NCBI GenBank assembly: GCA_035501495.1 | Contig: DATJWB010000016.1 | Coordinates: 1-64,000, forward strand | Origin: JAIQFL01 sp035501495 | GTDB taxonomy: Bacteria > Acidobacteriota > Terriglobia > Bryobacterales > Bryobacteraceae | DNA length: 64,000 nt | Direction of reading: 5' to 3' | Part shown: positions 1 through 7,531 of the stretch, in pieces | Layout: every line of letters begins with the position of its first letter | Position numbering within the stretch: the first letter of the stretch is position 1 | Made by a program: the position numbers and the translations under genes | Notes under the pieces: model-generated | Told to the model about the DNA's origin: nothing | Seen by the model: only the letters and a program-made list of their open reading frames with translations | Databases searched by the model: none

Positions 1-236
1 CAACCGCCGGATTTACAACCAGTGCCTTTGATGGATAGGGGCTTTGCGGTCATTGGCCCGCTCGCCCAGCACCGTATGCCTCTGATCCGGTTCTTGTACA
101 TCGGCTCGTCCGTTTGCTCCACGCTTCTTTCAGACCTCTCGTCGCCTTGAAGCCCTTGCGTTTCGCTATCACTTCGCCTCCATCAGGCTGTGAAGGGGAC
201 TTTCACCCCCGAGCTGTCGAACATGCTCGGCACACG
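1..236. other. Left-edge stretch without a supported gene
   Basis: No reading frame here has the length or composition of a real gene. The stretch contains a short inverted repeat around 191-207 (arms GTGAA and TTCAC) and ends directly against a copy of the dispersed two-hairpin repeat. It may be the end of a mobile element or of a gene lying left of the window, but nothing in the sequence settles this. Confidence 0.4.
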
Positions 237-289
237 AAAAATGCGCCCCGATGAGTCGGGGCGCTGCAGACACGAGTGTCCGCGCCACG
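237..289 (+). repeat. Two-hairpin dispersed repeat, copy 1
   Basis: The first hairpin spans 243-264 with arms GCGCCCCG and CGGGGCGC around the loop ATGAGT. It is followed by a degenerate second hairpin and the usual GCGCCAC end. It lies just beyond the stop codon of the leftward TPR gene. The same element recurs about ten times in the window. Confidence 0.85.
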
Positions 290-294
290 TCTGA

Positions 295-1398
295 TTATTC
301 TCCCTTTTTGGTGGCTTGCAGCCTGGCGTAGTTCGACTGGGCGCGCATGAGGCGCGGGTCGTCGGGCCTGAGCGCCCTGCGCAAAGCGGCCAGGGTGCTG
401 CGGCCGAGCTTTTCCGACTCGGTATAACGGCGTTCCGCGCGCAGAACCTCCGCCAGTTCATTGCGAGCCTCGAGAGTCCGTGGGTCGTCCTTGCCAAAGG
501 CCTGCTCCAGGATGCCTGCCGCGCGGAGGTACAGCGCCTCCGCGCCCGTCTCCCGGCCGCGCTCGTGGTAGAACGCCCCGAAATTCATGAGACCCTGCGC
601 GAGAAGGGGGTGCGAGGGACCAAGGGTCGCTTCCCATGCGCGGATGGCCTGCCGGTAACCCGACTCGGCCTCGAGATATTTCGATTGCAAGCGGCAGGCT
701 TGCGCCAGATTATTCCAGGCGGCCGCCAGCGCAGGGTGTCCGGCGGGTAGCGCCAGCCGCGCAAAGTACACCGCCTGCCGGGCAGACTCTTCGGCTGCCG
801 CGTAGTCGCCCTGGAGCAGCGCGGACGCCGACAGCCCGTTGTACGCAGCGACTGCAAGCGCTCCATCGGCGCCGGGGAGCGCCCCCCGGAAGAGCGACTC
901 GGCCTCGCGAACGCGTCCTTCGTCCAGGTAAATCGAGGCGAGTACCAGGCCTGGCCCCCTCTTCTCGGCGGTGGGCGCCTCGGGCCGGCTCTCTACGAGG
1001 GCCACGGCGTCCCGCGCATACAATTCGGCTTGCGACAGGTCGCCTTTCCCGCGATACAGTGCCGCCAGGTTGTAAAGCGCGCGCTCGACTTCGACGGTCT
1101 GGTCATCGGCCGCCTGCAACTCGTGTAACGACTCGAGCAGGAGCGGCTCCGCTTCGCCATAGCGGCCCGTGGCGCGCAGCAGCGCCCCGAGGTTGCGAAG
1201 GTCGATGGCGCGATTCCGGCAGCCTTCCGGACCGAGACGGCGCCAGGCTTCCAAGGCCTGGCGGAACAGCGGCTCGGCTTCGGTGTATTGCGACGAGTCG
1301 TAAAGTTCCCTGGCGCGATCACTGATCTCCTTCGCGGTTTGCGGATCGTGTCCCTGGGTTACCGCGGCGGCGAACATGAATCCCAAAAATGCGATCAT
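295..1398 (-). CDS. Exported tetratricopeptide-repeat protein
   Basis: A 367-residue protein made almost wholly of TPR units, with repeated A-E-P/S-L-[FY]-R-x-A-L patterns from about residue 25 to 360, as in kinesin-light-chain-type TPR proteins. Residues 1-16 form a short hydrophobic segment that looks like a signal peptide, so export is likely; the binding partner is unknown. The start is supported by an AAGGAGG ribosome site about 8 bases upstream. It is divergent from the flavin oxidoreductase, with about 110 bp between them, so the promoters probably share that gap. No enzymatic domain is seen. A scaffold role is inferred from the fold. Confidence 0.85.
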   Translation of the reverse strand: MIAFLGFMFAAAVTQGHDPQTAKEISDRARELYDSSQYTEAEPLFRQALEAWRRLGPEGCRNRAIDLRNLGALLRATGRYGEAEPLLLESLHELQAADDQTVEVERALYNLAALYRGKGDLSQAELYARDAVALVESRPEAPTAEKRGPGLVLASIYLDEGRVREAESLFRGALPGADGALAVAAYNGLSASALLQGDYAAAEESARQAVYFARLALPAGHPALAAAWNNLAQACRLQSKYLEAESGYRQAIRAWEATLGPSHPLLAQGLMNFGAFYHERGRETGAEALYLRAAGILEQAFGKDDPRTLEARNELAEVLRAERRYTESEKLGRSTLAALRRALRPDDPRLMRAQSNYARLQATKKGE

Positions 1399-1508
1399 CC
1401 CATCCCTCCTTGATTCCAGATTGCGGGACGAGGGCCAGGGAGAAGGAGTATGGAGCGGTTATCTTACGGTAAGGGGATTTGGCGGCGCCTGCGATACTGG
1501 GAGACAAG

Positions 1509-2576
1509 ATGAGCTTGACACACTTGTTTACTCCGCTGCGGTTGCACGACGTGACTTTCCGCAACCGGATCGCAGTTTCGCCGATGTGCCAGTATTCGTG
1601 CGTGGATGGGTTCGCGACGGACTGGCACCTGGTTCACCTGGGCAGCCGTGCGGTGGGAGGCGCGGGCCTGGTGATGGTGGAGGCGTCGGCGGTCGAAGCG
1701 CGGGGCCGCATTTCACCGTCCGATTCGGGGATCTGGAAGGACGATCACATCCCGCCTTTGGCGCGCATCGCCGCCTTCCTGCGCGAGCAAGGCGCGGCGG
1801 CGGGCATCCAGTTGGCGCATGCCGGCCGCAAGGCCAGCGTGAAACGGCCGTGGGAAGGCGGCGCCGCGATTCCCGAGTCGATGGGCGGATGGAAGACCAT
1901 CGCGCCGAGTGCGATTCCCTTCCGGCCCGAAGATCCCGCGCCGGAAGAGTTATCCGAAGCGGGAATGGAAACGGTGGTGTCGGCATTCGCGGCGGCCGCG
2001 GGCCGCGCGCTCGAGGCCGGTTTCCAGGTGTTAGAGATTCACGCGGCGCACGGGTACCTGATTCACCAGTTCCTTTCCCCGCTGAGCAACCAGCGGATCG
2101 ACCAATACGGCGGGAATCTGTACCACCGCATGGGGTTTGCCCTCGACGTGATTCGGGCCGTGAGACGGGTATGGCCGCCGAATCTGCCGCTCTTCCTCAG
2201 GATCTCGGCCACCGATTGGGTGGAAGGTGGTTGGACCATTGACGAATCGGTGAGCCTGTCGAAGTGCGCGCGCGATCTGGGAGTGGATCTGATCGATTGC
2301 TCCTCAGGGGGCCTGTCCCCGCTGCAGAAAATTCCGCTGGGTCCCGGCTACCAGGTGCCGTTCGCGGAACGCATCCGGCACGAGGCCGGTATCGCGACCG
2401 GCGCCGTGGGCTTGATCACCACACCCGCGCAGGCGAACGAGATTGTGCGATCGGGGAAGGCGGACCTGGTGCTGTTGGCGCGCGAGTTTCTGAGGGATCC
2501 GTACTTCCCGTTGCACGCGGCGAAGGCGTTGGGCGTGGAAACCGCGCCCCCGGTACAATACGCACGCGCGTGGTAG
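1509..2576 (+). CDS. Old-yellow-enzyme family NAD(P)H:flavin oxidoreductase (YqjM/NamA-like)
   Basis: A 355-residue FMN-dependent ene-reductase of the YqjM/NamA class, which reduces activated C=C bonds with NAD(P)H. Visible landmarks are the SPMCQYS motif with Cys27 (the redox-tuning Cys of the thermophilic-like class), QLAHAGRK, the HAAHGYLIHQFLSP stretch followed by N-Q-R-x-D-x-Y-G-G, and the phosphate-binding region near the C-terminus with AREFLRDPYF. The start at 1509 (MSLTHLF) is preferred over an in-frame ATG 30 bases earlier, because family members begin at this point and a GGGAG sequence precedes it. The physiological substrate cannot be read from the sequence. Confidence 0.93.
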   Translation: MSLTHLFTPLRLHDVTFRNRIAVSPMCQYSCVDGFATDWHLVHLGSRAVGGAGLVMVEASAVEARGRISPSDSGIWKDDHIPPLARIAAFLREQGAAAGIQLAHAGRKASVKRPWEGGAAIPESMGGWKTIAPSAIPFRPEDPAPEELSEAGMETVVSAFAAAAGRALEAGFQVLEIHAAHGYLIHQFLSPLSNQRIDQYGGNLYHRMGFALDVIRAVRRVWPPNLPLFLRISATDWVEGGWTIDESVSLSKCARDLGVDLIDCSSGGLSPLQKIPLGPGYQVPFAERIRHEAGIATGAVGLITTPAQANEIVRSGKADLVLLAREFLRDPYFPLHAAKALGVETAPPVQYARAW

Positions 2577-2636
2577 CGGAGAAGCGCACCGCGGGCCGCG
2601 CGATGTGATAGCGTAAGCAACCGAAGGAGGCTCGAA

Positions 2637-3941
2637 ATGAATCGGCGGCTTTTCCTGATGGGCTCCCTGGCGGCGGCGCCGGCGGTGAGGCGGCGCGCGG
2701 CCGCGAGCCCGAACGACACCGTGCGCGTGGCCTGCGTGGGGGTTCACGGGCAGGGTGGCACCCACATCAAGCGTTACAGCGCCATGGAAAACGTGGAGAT
2801 CGCGGCGATCTGCGACATCGACGAATCGGTGCTGAACGGCCGCATCGGCGAGGTGGAGAAGTCCGGCAGGAAGCGTCCCGCGGCCTATACCGATTTTCGC
2901 AAGCTGCTGGAAGACCGGTCCATCGATGCGGTCTCGATTGCCACCCCCAACCACAACCACACGCTCCAGACGATCTGGGCATGCCAGGCCGGTAAGGACG
3001 TGTACGTGGAGAAGCCCTGCTCGCACGACATGTTCGAAGCCAGGCAGATCGTGGCCGCGGCGCAGAAATACAACCGCCTGGTGCAGCACGGAACCAACAG
3101 CCGTTCGAGCATCGTGCGGGAGGCCATCGGACACATTCGCGCGGGTCTGATCGGCGACGTATACATGGCGCGCAGCCTTACTTTCAAGTGGCGGGATACC
3201 ATCGGCCGCAAGCCCGAGGAGCCGGTGCCCGCGGGCGTGCACTACGACCTGTGGCTGGGACCGGCGCCGGCGCATGCATTCACGCAGAACCGCTTTCACT
3301 ACAACTGGCACTGGTTTTGGGACTACGGCAACGGCGACCTGGGCAACCAGGGCATTCACCAGGTGGACGTGGCGCGTTGGGCGCTGGGCGTGCAATATCC
3401 ATCCAAGGTCAGCGCGATCGGTGGGCACTTCATGTTCGACGATGACCAGGAAACGCCCAACACCCTGGCGGCCACCTTCGAGTTCGACGAGCACGGCAAG
3501 AAGAAGATGATGGTGGCGGAAGTGCGTCATTGGATAACCAACCACGAGGCGGGCCTGGGTGACGATGGACGATCGCCGAACACCGTCGGCACGGTGGTCT
3601 ACGGCTCCAAGGGGTACGTTGCGATTTGGGACGAAGACCACGGCCGCTACCAGAGCTTTCTGGGCCGCGAGCAGCAGCCCGGACCGTCCGGCCAGGACTT
3701 GGGAAACAACTGGGCGAATTTCATTGCCGCGTTGCGCACCCGGAGGCGCGAGGATTTGAACGCCCCCATCGAAGAGGGCGCCGTTTCTACGACGCTGGTG
3801 CACCTCGCGAATCTTTCATACCGGCTGGGCAGAACGCTCCATTTCGATGCGGCCACCTACAGCGTGGCCGGGGATGCCGAGGCCAACCGGATGTTCCGCC
3901 GCACTTATCGCAAGCCCTTCGAGGTTCCGGAGAAAGTATAG
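2637..3941 (+). CDS. Gfo/Idh/MocA-family oxidoreductase with Tat-type leader
   Basis: A 434-residue NAD(P)-dependent dehydrogenase. The N-terminus (MNRRLFLMGSLAAAP) has a twin arginine and a hydrophobic stretch, typical of periplasmic members exported folded with their cofactor. The Rossmann part starts near residue 30 (VRVACVGVHGQGG, a slightly altered G-x-G-x-x-G) and holds the sugar-dehydrogenase signature VEKPCSHD near residue 125. The C-terminal part is the usual beta-sheet substrate domain with the NQGIHQVDVARW motif. A strong AAGGAGG site precedes the ATG. Such proteins are numerous in Acidobacteria and Planctomycetes and act on sugars or inositols; the substrate here is unknown. Confidence 0.9.
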   Translation: MNRRLFLMGSLAAAPAVRRRAAASPNDTVRVACVGVHGQGGTHIKRYSAMENVEIAAICDIDESVLNGRIGEVEKSGRKRPAAYTDFRKLLEDRSIDAVSIATPNHNHTLQTIWACQAGKDVYVEKPCSHDMFEARQIVAAAQKYNRLVQHGTNSRSSIVREAIGHIRAGLIGDVYMARSLTFKWRDTIGRKPEEPVPAGVHYDLWLGPAPAHAFTQNRFHYNWHWFWDYGNGDLGNQGIHQVDVARWALGVQYPSKVSAIGGHFMFDDDQETPNTLAATFEFDEHGKKKMMVAEVRHWITNHEAGLGDDGRSPNTVGTVVYGSKGYVAIWDEDHGRYQSFLGREQQPGPSGQDLGNNWANFIAALRTRRREDLNAPIEEGAVSTTLVHLANLSYRLGRTLHFDAATYSVAGDAEANRMFRRTYRKPFEVPEKV

Positions 3942-4024
3942 GCAGCCACGGAACGCGGCGCCGGCACTTCTGAGAACCCACGGCTGGATATTGACTCGAT
4001 GGATGCCCCAGAAGGCTGTTCCTG

Positions 4025-4744
4025 ATGGATCGATTCTTAAGCCCCGCTGACGCGGAGCGTGTAATCCAGACGTTTCAAAAGCTCTTGCGGCACGACATCT
4101 CCGGTTGGGCGCTGGCCGGCGGTCTGGCCGTGGAGATCCACTGTTTGCGAGGCGGCCTGCCCCCTGCCGCCCGTCCGTTGAACGACGTGGATTTCGTTGC
4201 GGCAGCGTTCGACTGCATTCCCGAAAGCCTGGCAGGAGACTTCTTATTTCGACACGTACACCCGTTCGATCCGCCGGGTAAGACGATCCTGCAACTGGCG
4301 GATGCCGGGACTGCATTGCGCATCGATCTGTTTCTCACGCACGGTGCGATCATGAAGCGCACGCTGTGGCTGGAGTTTCCGTTCGGGCCCATGCGGCTCA
4401 TTTCCGCCGAAGACGTTCTGACACGCGCGGCAAGACTTCTGCTGGACCTCCGTGGGGGCGTTCCAGTAGCTGTGAAGCACGCCACGGATTACTTACGGTT
4501 GGAGAAGCTGATACAGACTTCGGACTTGGAAGCCGCGTGGCGGGATCACAGACGGCCTGACCATCCGGTGACGTTCCGCGAGGCGAATCCTTTGGTGCGC
4601 GGCTTGATTGTGACTCACCACAACCTTCTGATCACGCCGGAATACTCGAAGGACACGGCGCAGTTCTGCTCGCGTTGCGCGCCGACGCCCGCATTCCCGT
4701 TGGCCGATCCGCACCAGGTACTCTCGTTGCTCGGCTATTCTTAG
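4025..4744 (+). CDS. Nucleotidyltransferase-like protein, function unknown
   Basis: A 239-residue protein. Near residues 28-65 it shows a G-G-L-A segment followed by D-V-D-F, which resembles the G-G/S...D-x-D active-site arrangement of minimal nucleotidyltransferases (as in AbiEii or kanamycin-nucleotidyltransferase-like folds). A later aspartate (RIDLF, near residue 100) could be the third acidic ligand. The C-terminal half has no recognised domain and includes a C-S-R-C pair. No toxin or antitoxin partner is adjacent: the left neighbour is a dehydrogenase and the right neighbour a pseudogene. The superfamily assignment rests on these motifs only. Confidence 0.6.
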   Translation: MDRFLSPADAERVIQTFQKLLRHDISGWALAGGLAVEIHCLRGGLPPAARPLNDVDFVAAAFDCIPESLAGDFLFRHVHPFDPPGKTILQLADAGTALRIDLFLTHGAIMKRTLWLEFPFGPMRLISAEDVLTRAARLLLDLRGGVPVAVKHATDYLRLEKLIQTSDLEAAWRDHRRPDHPVTFREANPLVRGLIVTHHNLLITPEYSKDTAQFCSRCAPTPAFPLADPHQVLSLLGYS

Positions 4745-4754
4745 CCTGGCGCCC

Positions 4755-5235
4755 TCAGTTCTCCGTGGGCTTGGCGACGCGCTCCACTACCAACACGGGA
4801 ACCGGTCCCCTGCTCCTCTTCAGCTTCAGTCCCAATTCTTCCTCCACAGCCGTCACCAGATTCGCCGCGGCCGCGGTCACGGGAATGTCCCACGCAAAGG
4901 GCACATCGAAGTCTTACCACCCGCCGGTGAGTCCAGTCAGATTGCATACGGGCGATTCCAGCCGCGCGCTCAGTGCGCCCGCCAGATCTTGGATCGAACC
5001 GCTCCCCGCCAGTCGCGAGACGCCAGGCTCGGGCTCCGCGGGCCTGCGCTTGGCTGTGACTCTGCGATTCGGATCCCCCGTCTTCAGCTTGGGTCCGTTT
5101 TTGGCGGCCGCCAGGTCGTACAGCGGGCAACTCTCGGGTTTCCCATCGGTACTCGAGCTGGAACCGCTCCTCCAGCAGCACCTGGAACATTCATGCGTAT
5201 GTCGTCTTCGCCGTGGCCACGCGGATATTATGCAT
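4755..5235 (-). pseudogene. Broken TIGR03435-type protein gene
   Basis: Read leftward, the reading frames together give the C-terminal part of the acidobacterial TIGR03435 family. The pieces are MHNIRVA near 5235, then MFQVLLEERFQLEYRWETRELP at 5125-5190, then in another frame LAAAKNGPKLKTG and LAGALSARLESPVCNLTGLTGG, and in a third stretch FDVPFAWDIPVTAAAANLVTAVEEELGLK ending in VPVLVVERVAKPTEN and a stop at 4755. At least one stop codon (near 5220) and two frame changes separate the pieces, and no N-terminal half is seen. The family match is from memory of its typical motifs. It is a decayed remnant, not a working gene. Confidence 0.75.
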
Positions 5236-5256
5236 GGCCACCCGTCTGCCCGACCG

Positions 5257-5556
5257 TTATTTGGCGCCGTTGCCCGACATGGCGGGGGCGGGCGCGGGCT
5301 TATCGTCGCCGTAGTTGGCGATCAGGTATTCCAGCAAGGCTTCGCGATCGGTGATGGTGGTGCCCCAGCCGCTCATCTTGTCCAGTTCCTTGCCCCAGGC
5401 GGCTTTGCTCAATCGCTGGGAGTGGATGAGACGGAGGCTGTGGCACGGGATGCAGGTCCGCGCCTCCTCCTTCTGCCCTCGCTCGACGGCTGCCTGATCG
5501 GCAGCCAGGGCGGCAGCGGCGAGGATAAGGGTAACCAGCCACAGTTTAGGGGTCAT
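5257..5556 (-). CDS. Small exported c-type cytochrome, SorB-like
   Basis: A 99-residue protein with a cleavable signal peptide (about residues 1-19, ending ALA-A) and one heme-binding motif, CIPCH, at residues 35-39. Met61 is a possible axial ligand. Its ATG overlaps the stop codon of the upstream molybdoenzyme gene by 4 bp, so the two are translationally coupled. Size, single heme, export and pairing match SorB, the electron-accepting subunit of periplasmic sulfite dehydrogenases, which passes electrons from the molybdenum subunit to the respiratory chain. A generic electron carrier for a related molybdoenzyme is the alternative. Confidence 0.8.
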   Translation of the reverse strand: MTPKLWLVTLILAAAALAADQAAVERGQKEEARTCIPCHSLRLIHSQRLSKAAWGKELDKMSGWGTTITDREALLEYLIANYGDDKPAPAPAMSGNGAK

Positions 5557-6716
5557 CCGGCTTTCTCCACGGTTACGCCCACGTGATCGATGGCATTCCA
5601 CAAGTAGCCCGACGGATTCCAGGCGGCCACGATGGGCTGGACGCGGCGCGCCGAATCGGTGGCACGGGACATGATGGTGTAGTAGCCGGGCTCGGTGGGT
5701 TTCCAATCCAGGTGGAACAGCCGCCACGCAAAGGGCAGCTTCGGGGAGGAAAGCTCCGCGTCGTGCCAGCGGCTGCCACCGTCGGTGGAGACCTCGACTC
5801 GCTCGATCGCTTCCTCGCCGGCCCATGCGAATCCACGGATGGCGATCGAACCCACAGTCAGCCTGGACTGGTCCTCCGGTGCTACGATCGATGACTTCAC
5901 GGGCATTCCCTCGATGACTTCGAGTTCGGCCGGCCGGGCCGGCGTTCCGGGCGGGAGGCTGTACTTCGGGTAGCGGTAGCCGGGGTTCATGAAGAAGCCT
6001 TTGTTGGCTTCGGCCGCAACGGTCAGGCGCACGACCCATTTCACCGAACTGGTGCCATCCCACCCGGGAACGATGAGTCGCGCCGGAAAGCCGTGGATGT
6101 CAGGGATGGGCTGGCCATTCATCTTCAGGGCGAGGAGGGTCGCCGGATCGAGAGCCTTCTTCAGGGGAAGGGAGCGGACGAAGTCGGGAGTCTTGGCCAC
6201 GCCGGTATCGGCGCCGTCGGTATCGAGGAAGGATGCGGACGAGGAAGCGCCGGCCAGCTTCAGAATGTCCGCGATCCTGGGACCGCTCCATTCCGCATTG
6301 CCAATGGCGCCGCGTCCCCACTGGATGCCCGGCACTTTGGGGCTGTAGAAGCCACGGCCGTTTCCGGTGCATTCGAGGGTAGCGGGTATGGTGTGCTGCG
6401 GCAGCTTCTGCAGGTCGGAGAGCGTCAACTCGAGGGTCTTCGAAACCATGCCGTTCACCGTGAGCCGGTAAGCGGCCGCATCGATGGCAGCGGGGCGTGG
6501 AAGATGTTGGCGCACGAAGAAGGCGTTCACCGGAGTGATCCACGAATCGAAGTAACGAAGCGGGGTCTCCAGATCCTCGGGACGATCGTTGTGGAGGATC
6601 ATAGGACGCTTGCCGGGGATGGTGACGGTGTCGTCAGCCGCGGTTGCCCGGCGGGCCGCTGCCGCCGCCACGCACGCGGCGAAGATCTCACGCCGATTCC
6701 ATATCATCGTTCTCAC
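5553..6716 (-). CDS. Sulfite-oxidase-family molybdoenzyme (SorA-like)
   Basis: A 387-residue molybdopterin oxidoreductase. The leader NRREIFAACVAAAAARRATA has a twin arginine and a hydrophobic core, so Tat export is likely. Cys116 in LECTGNGRG is the molybdenum-ligating cysteine of the sulfite oxidase family. The following GIQWGRGAIGNAEWSGPRI stretch and the C-terminal dimerisation domain (from about residue 260, with VEVSTDGG and AWNPSGY) complete the fold, and the length is normal for SorA. The cytochrome gene downstream overlaps it by 4 bp. The likely reaction is sulfite to sulfate in the periplasm, though other substrates are possible within the family. Confidence 0.85.
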   Translation of the reverse strand: MRTMIWNRREIFAACVAAAAARRATAADDTVTIPGKRPMILHNDRPEDLETPLRYFDSWITPVNAFFVRQHLPRPAAIDAAAYRLTVNGMVSKTLELTLSDLQKLPQHTIPATLECTGNGRGFYSPKVPGIQWGRGAIGNAEWSGPRIADILKLAGASSSASFLDTDGADTGVAKTPDFVRSLPLKKALDPATLLALKMNGQPIPDIHGFPARLIVPGWDGTSSVKWVVRLTVAAEANKGFFMNPGYRYPKYSLPPGTPARPAELEVIEGMPVKSSIVAPEDQSRLTVGSIAIRGFAWAGEEAIERVEVSTDGGSRWHDAELSSPKLPFAWRLFHLDWKPTEPGYYTIMSRATDSARRVQPIVAAWNPSGYLWNAIDHVGVTVEKAG

Positions 6717-6800
6717 AGGCTAATCCAGGGAGGAGTCGAGGCGCAACCCGGACGCCGTCTGGCAGGATCGGATCGGTTTGAGGTCGCTGCCGGACTCGGC

Positions 6801-7025
6801 TTAGTACTGAGTCTGGAGCGAGTCGGGACTATGGGTAGGAGGCCTCATGGCGATGGGCTCCCCCATCCGCATGGTGTCCGGGTCGTAATGGAACTGCCTT
6901 CCGCAGTCCAGGCAGGCAACGTAAGCCCCGGATTTCAAATTAGTGTCCGACCGGCGAATGGGAGTAATCGGCCGGGTGAATCGTTTGTGACGGCATCCGA
7001 AAAGTAATTCGAGGATATTGACCAT
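6801..7025 (-). CDS. Small Cys-containing protein, unknown function
   Basis: A 74-residue protein starting MVNILELLFGCRHKR. The spacing of Cys11-x-His13 and Cys38-x-x-Cys41 (ACLDCGRQF) suggests one bound metal ion, as in short zinc-ribbon-like proteins. The tail is polar and rich in Pro, Ser and Thr. The frame remains open upstream to a possible start at 7196, but that extension has no coherent composition, and the internal ATG at 7025 fits better. It ends 84 bp before the sulfite oxidase gene in the same direction. I recognise no named family. Confidence 0.55.
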   Translation of the reverse strand: MVNILELLFGCRHKRFTRPITPIRRSDTNLKSGAYVACLDCGRQFHYDPDTMRMGEPIAMRPPTHSPDSLQTQY

Positions 7026-7411
7026 GGCTAACTTCTCCGCTGAACGGCTGCTGTGTCCCCGTGGTTGGAGCGATTTCCCCGTTGGTTCGAACAGCAGCCG
7101 GGCGTTTCCACACAAGTCAGGTTGCACGCGAATGGCCGGAGGAAATACCGGGCCTTTTTCGGGGTATAAGTGTTCAAAATTACCCGCGTTCACCAAACTT
7201 AGTACCCAAAATTACACGCCTAGAACTAAACGTAATAGAACCGTAGCATAAGATGTACTAAATATCCACCGGAAAATTCCGATAGAGACACAGAAAAAAC
7301 ATGAGAAGGACAAGGAAGGCGCAAAATCACCGGGAAGCGGTCCTGTTTTGGGAGTCTGGGGAATTCCGCCTTCCGTAAGGGTGCGGGATGGGCGTGCTAC
7401 GATAAGTACTT
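7026..7411. other. AT-richer intergenic region upstream of the SRP RNA gene
   Basis: No coding frame is convincing. The part from 7150 to 7330 is clearly more AT-rich than its surroundings and probably carries the promoters of the divergent small gene and the SRP RNA gene. A TACGAT hexamer at 7398-7403 sits about 9 bases before the RNA's 5' end and could be its -10 box; no good -35 box is visible. Confidence 0.4.
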
Positions 7412-7518
7412 GTCAGGTCTCGGGCTCCGTGCAACGGGCGGCTGCAAACCCCGCCAGGTCCGGAAGGAAGCAACGGTAGCGGTGCGGTTCGTGTGCCGCG
7501 GATCACCCGGGGCCTGGC
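7412..7518 (+). ncRNA. ffs: Signal recognition particle RNA (4.5S type)
   Basis: A small bacterial SRP RNA of about 107 nt. The universally conserved tetraloop hairpin and Ffh-binding core are present (CCAGGTCCGGAAGGAAGCA near 7454-7472). The 5' end GTCAGGTCTCGGG pairs with the 3' end CCCGGGGCCTGGC to close the long helix. The position directly before dnaX matches the order scr-dnaX-yaaK-recR of Bacillus subtilis. The RNA binds Ffh and directs membrane proteins to the translocon. Its 3' end lies only 13 bases before the dnaX start codon. The exact ends are inferred from the closing helix. Confidence 0.93.
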
Positions 7519-7531
7519 ATTAGCCCTCCAC

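Noticed and set aside
2304..3803. A 499-codon open frame on the minus strand
   Set aside because: It lies wholly opposite the Gfo/Idh/MocA gene and the end of the flavin oxidoreductase gene, and its translation is rich in Arg, His and Val with no domain. Long antisense frames are expected at this GC content.
4025..4744. The nucleotidyltransferase-like gene as half of a toxin-antitoxin pair
   Set aside because: No second small gene adjoins it; the neighbours are a dehydrogenase and a pseudogene on the other strand.
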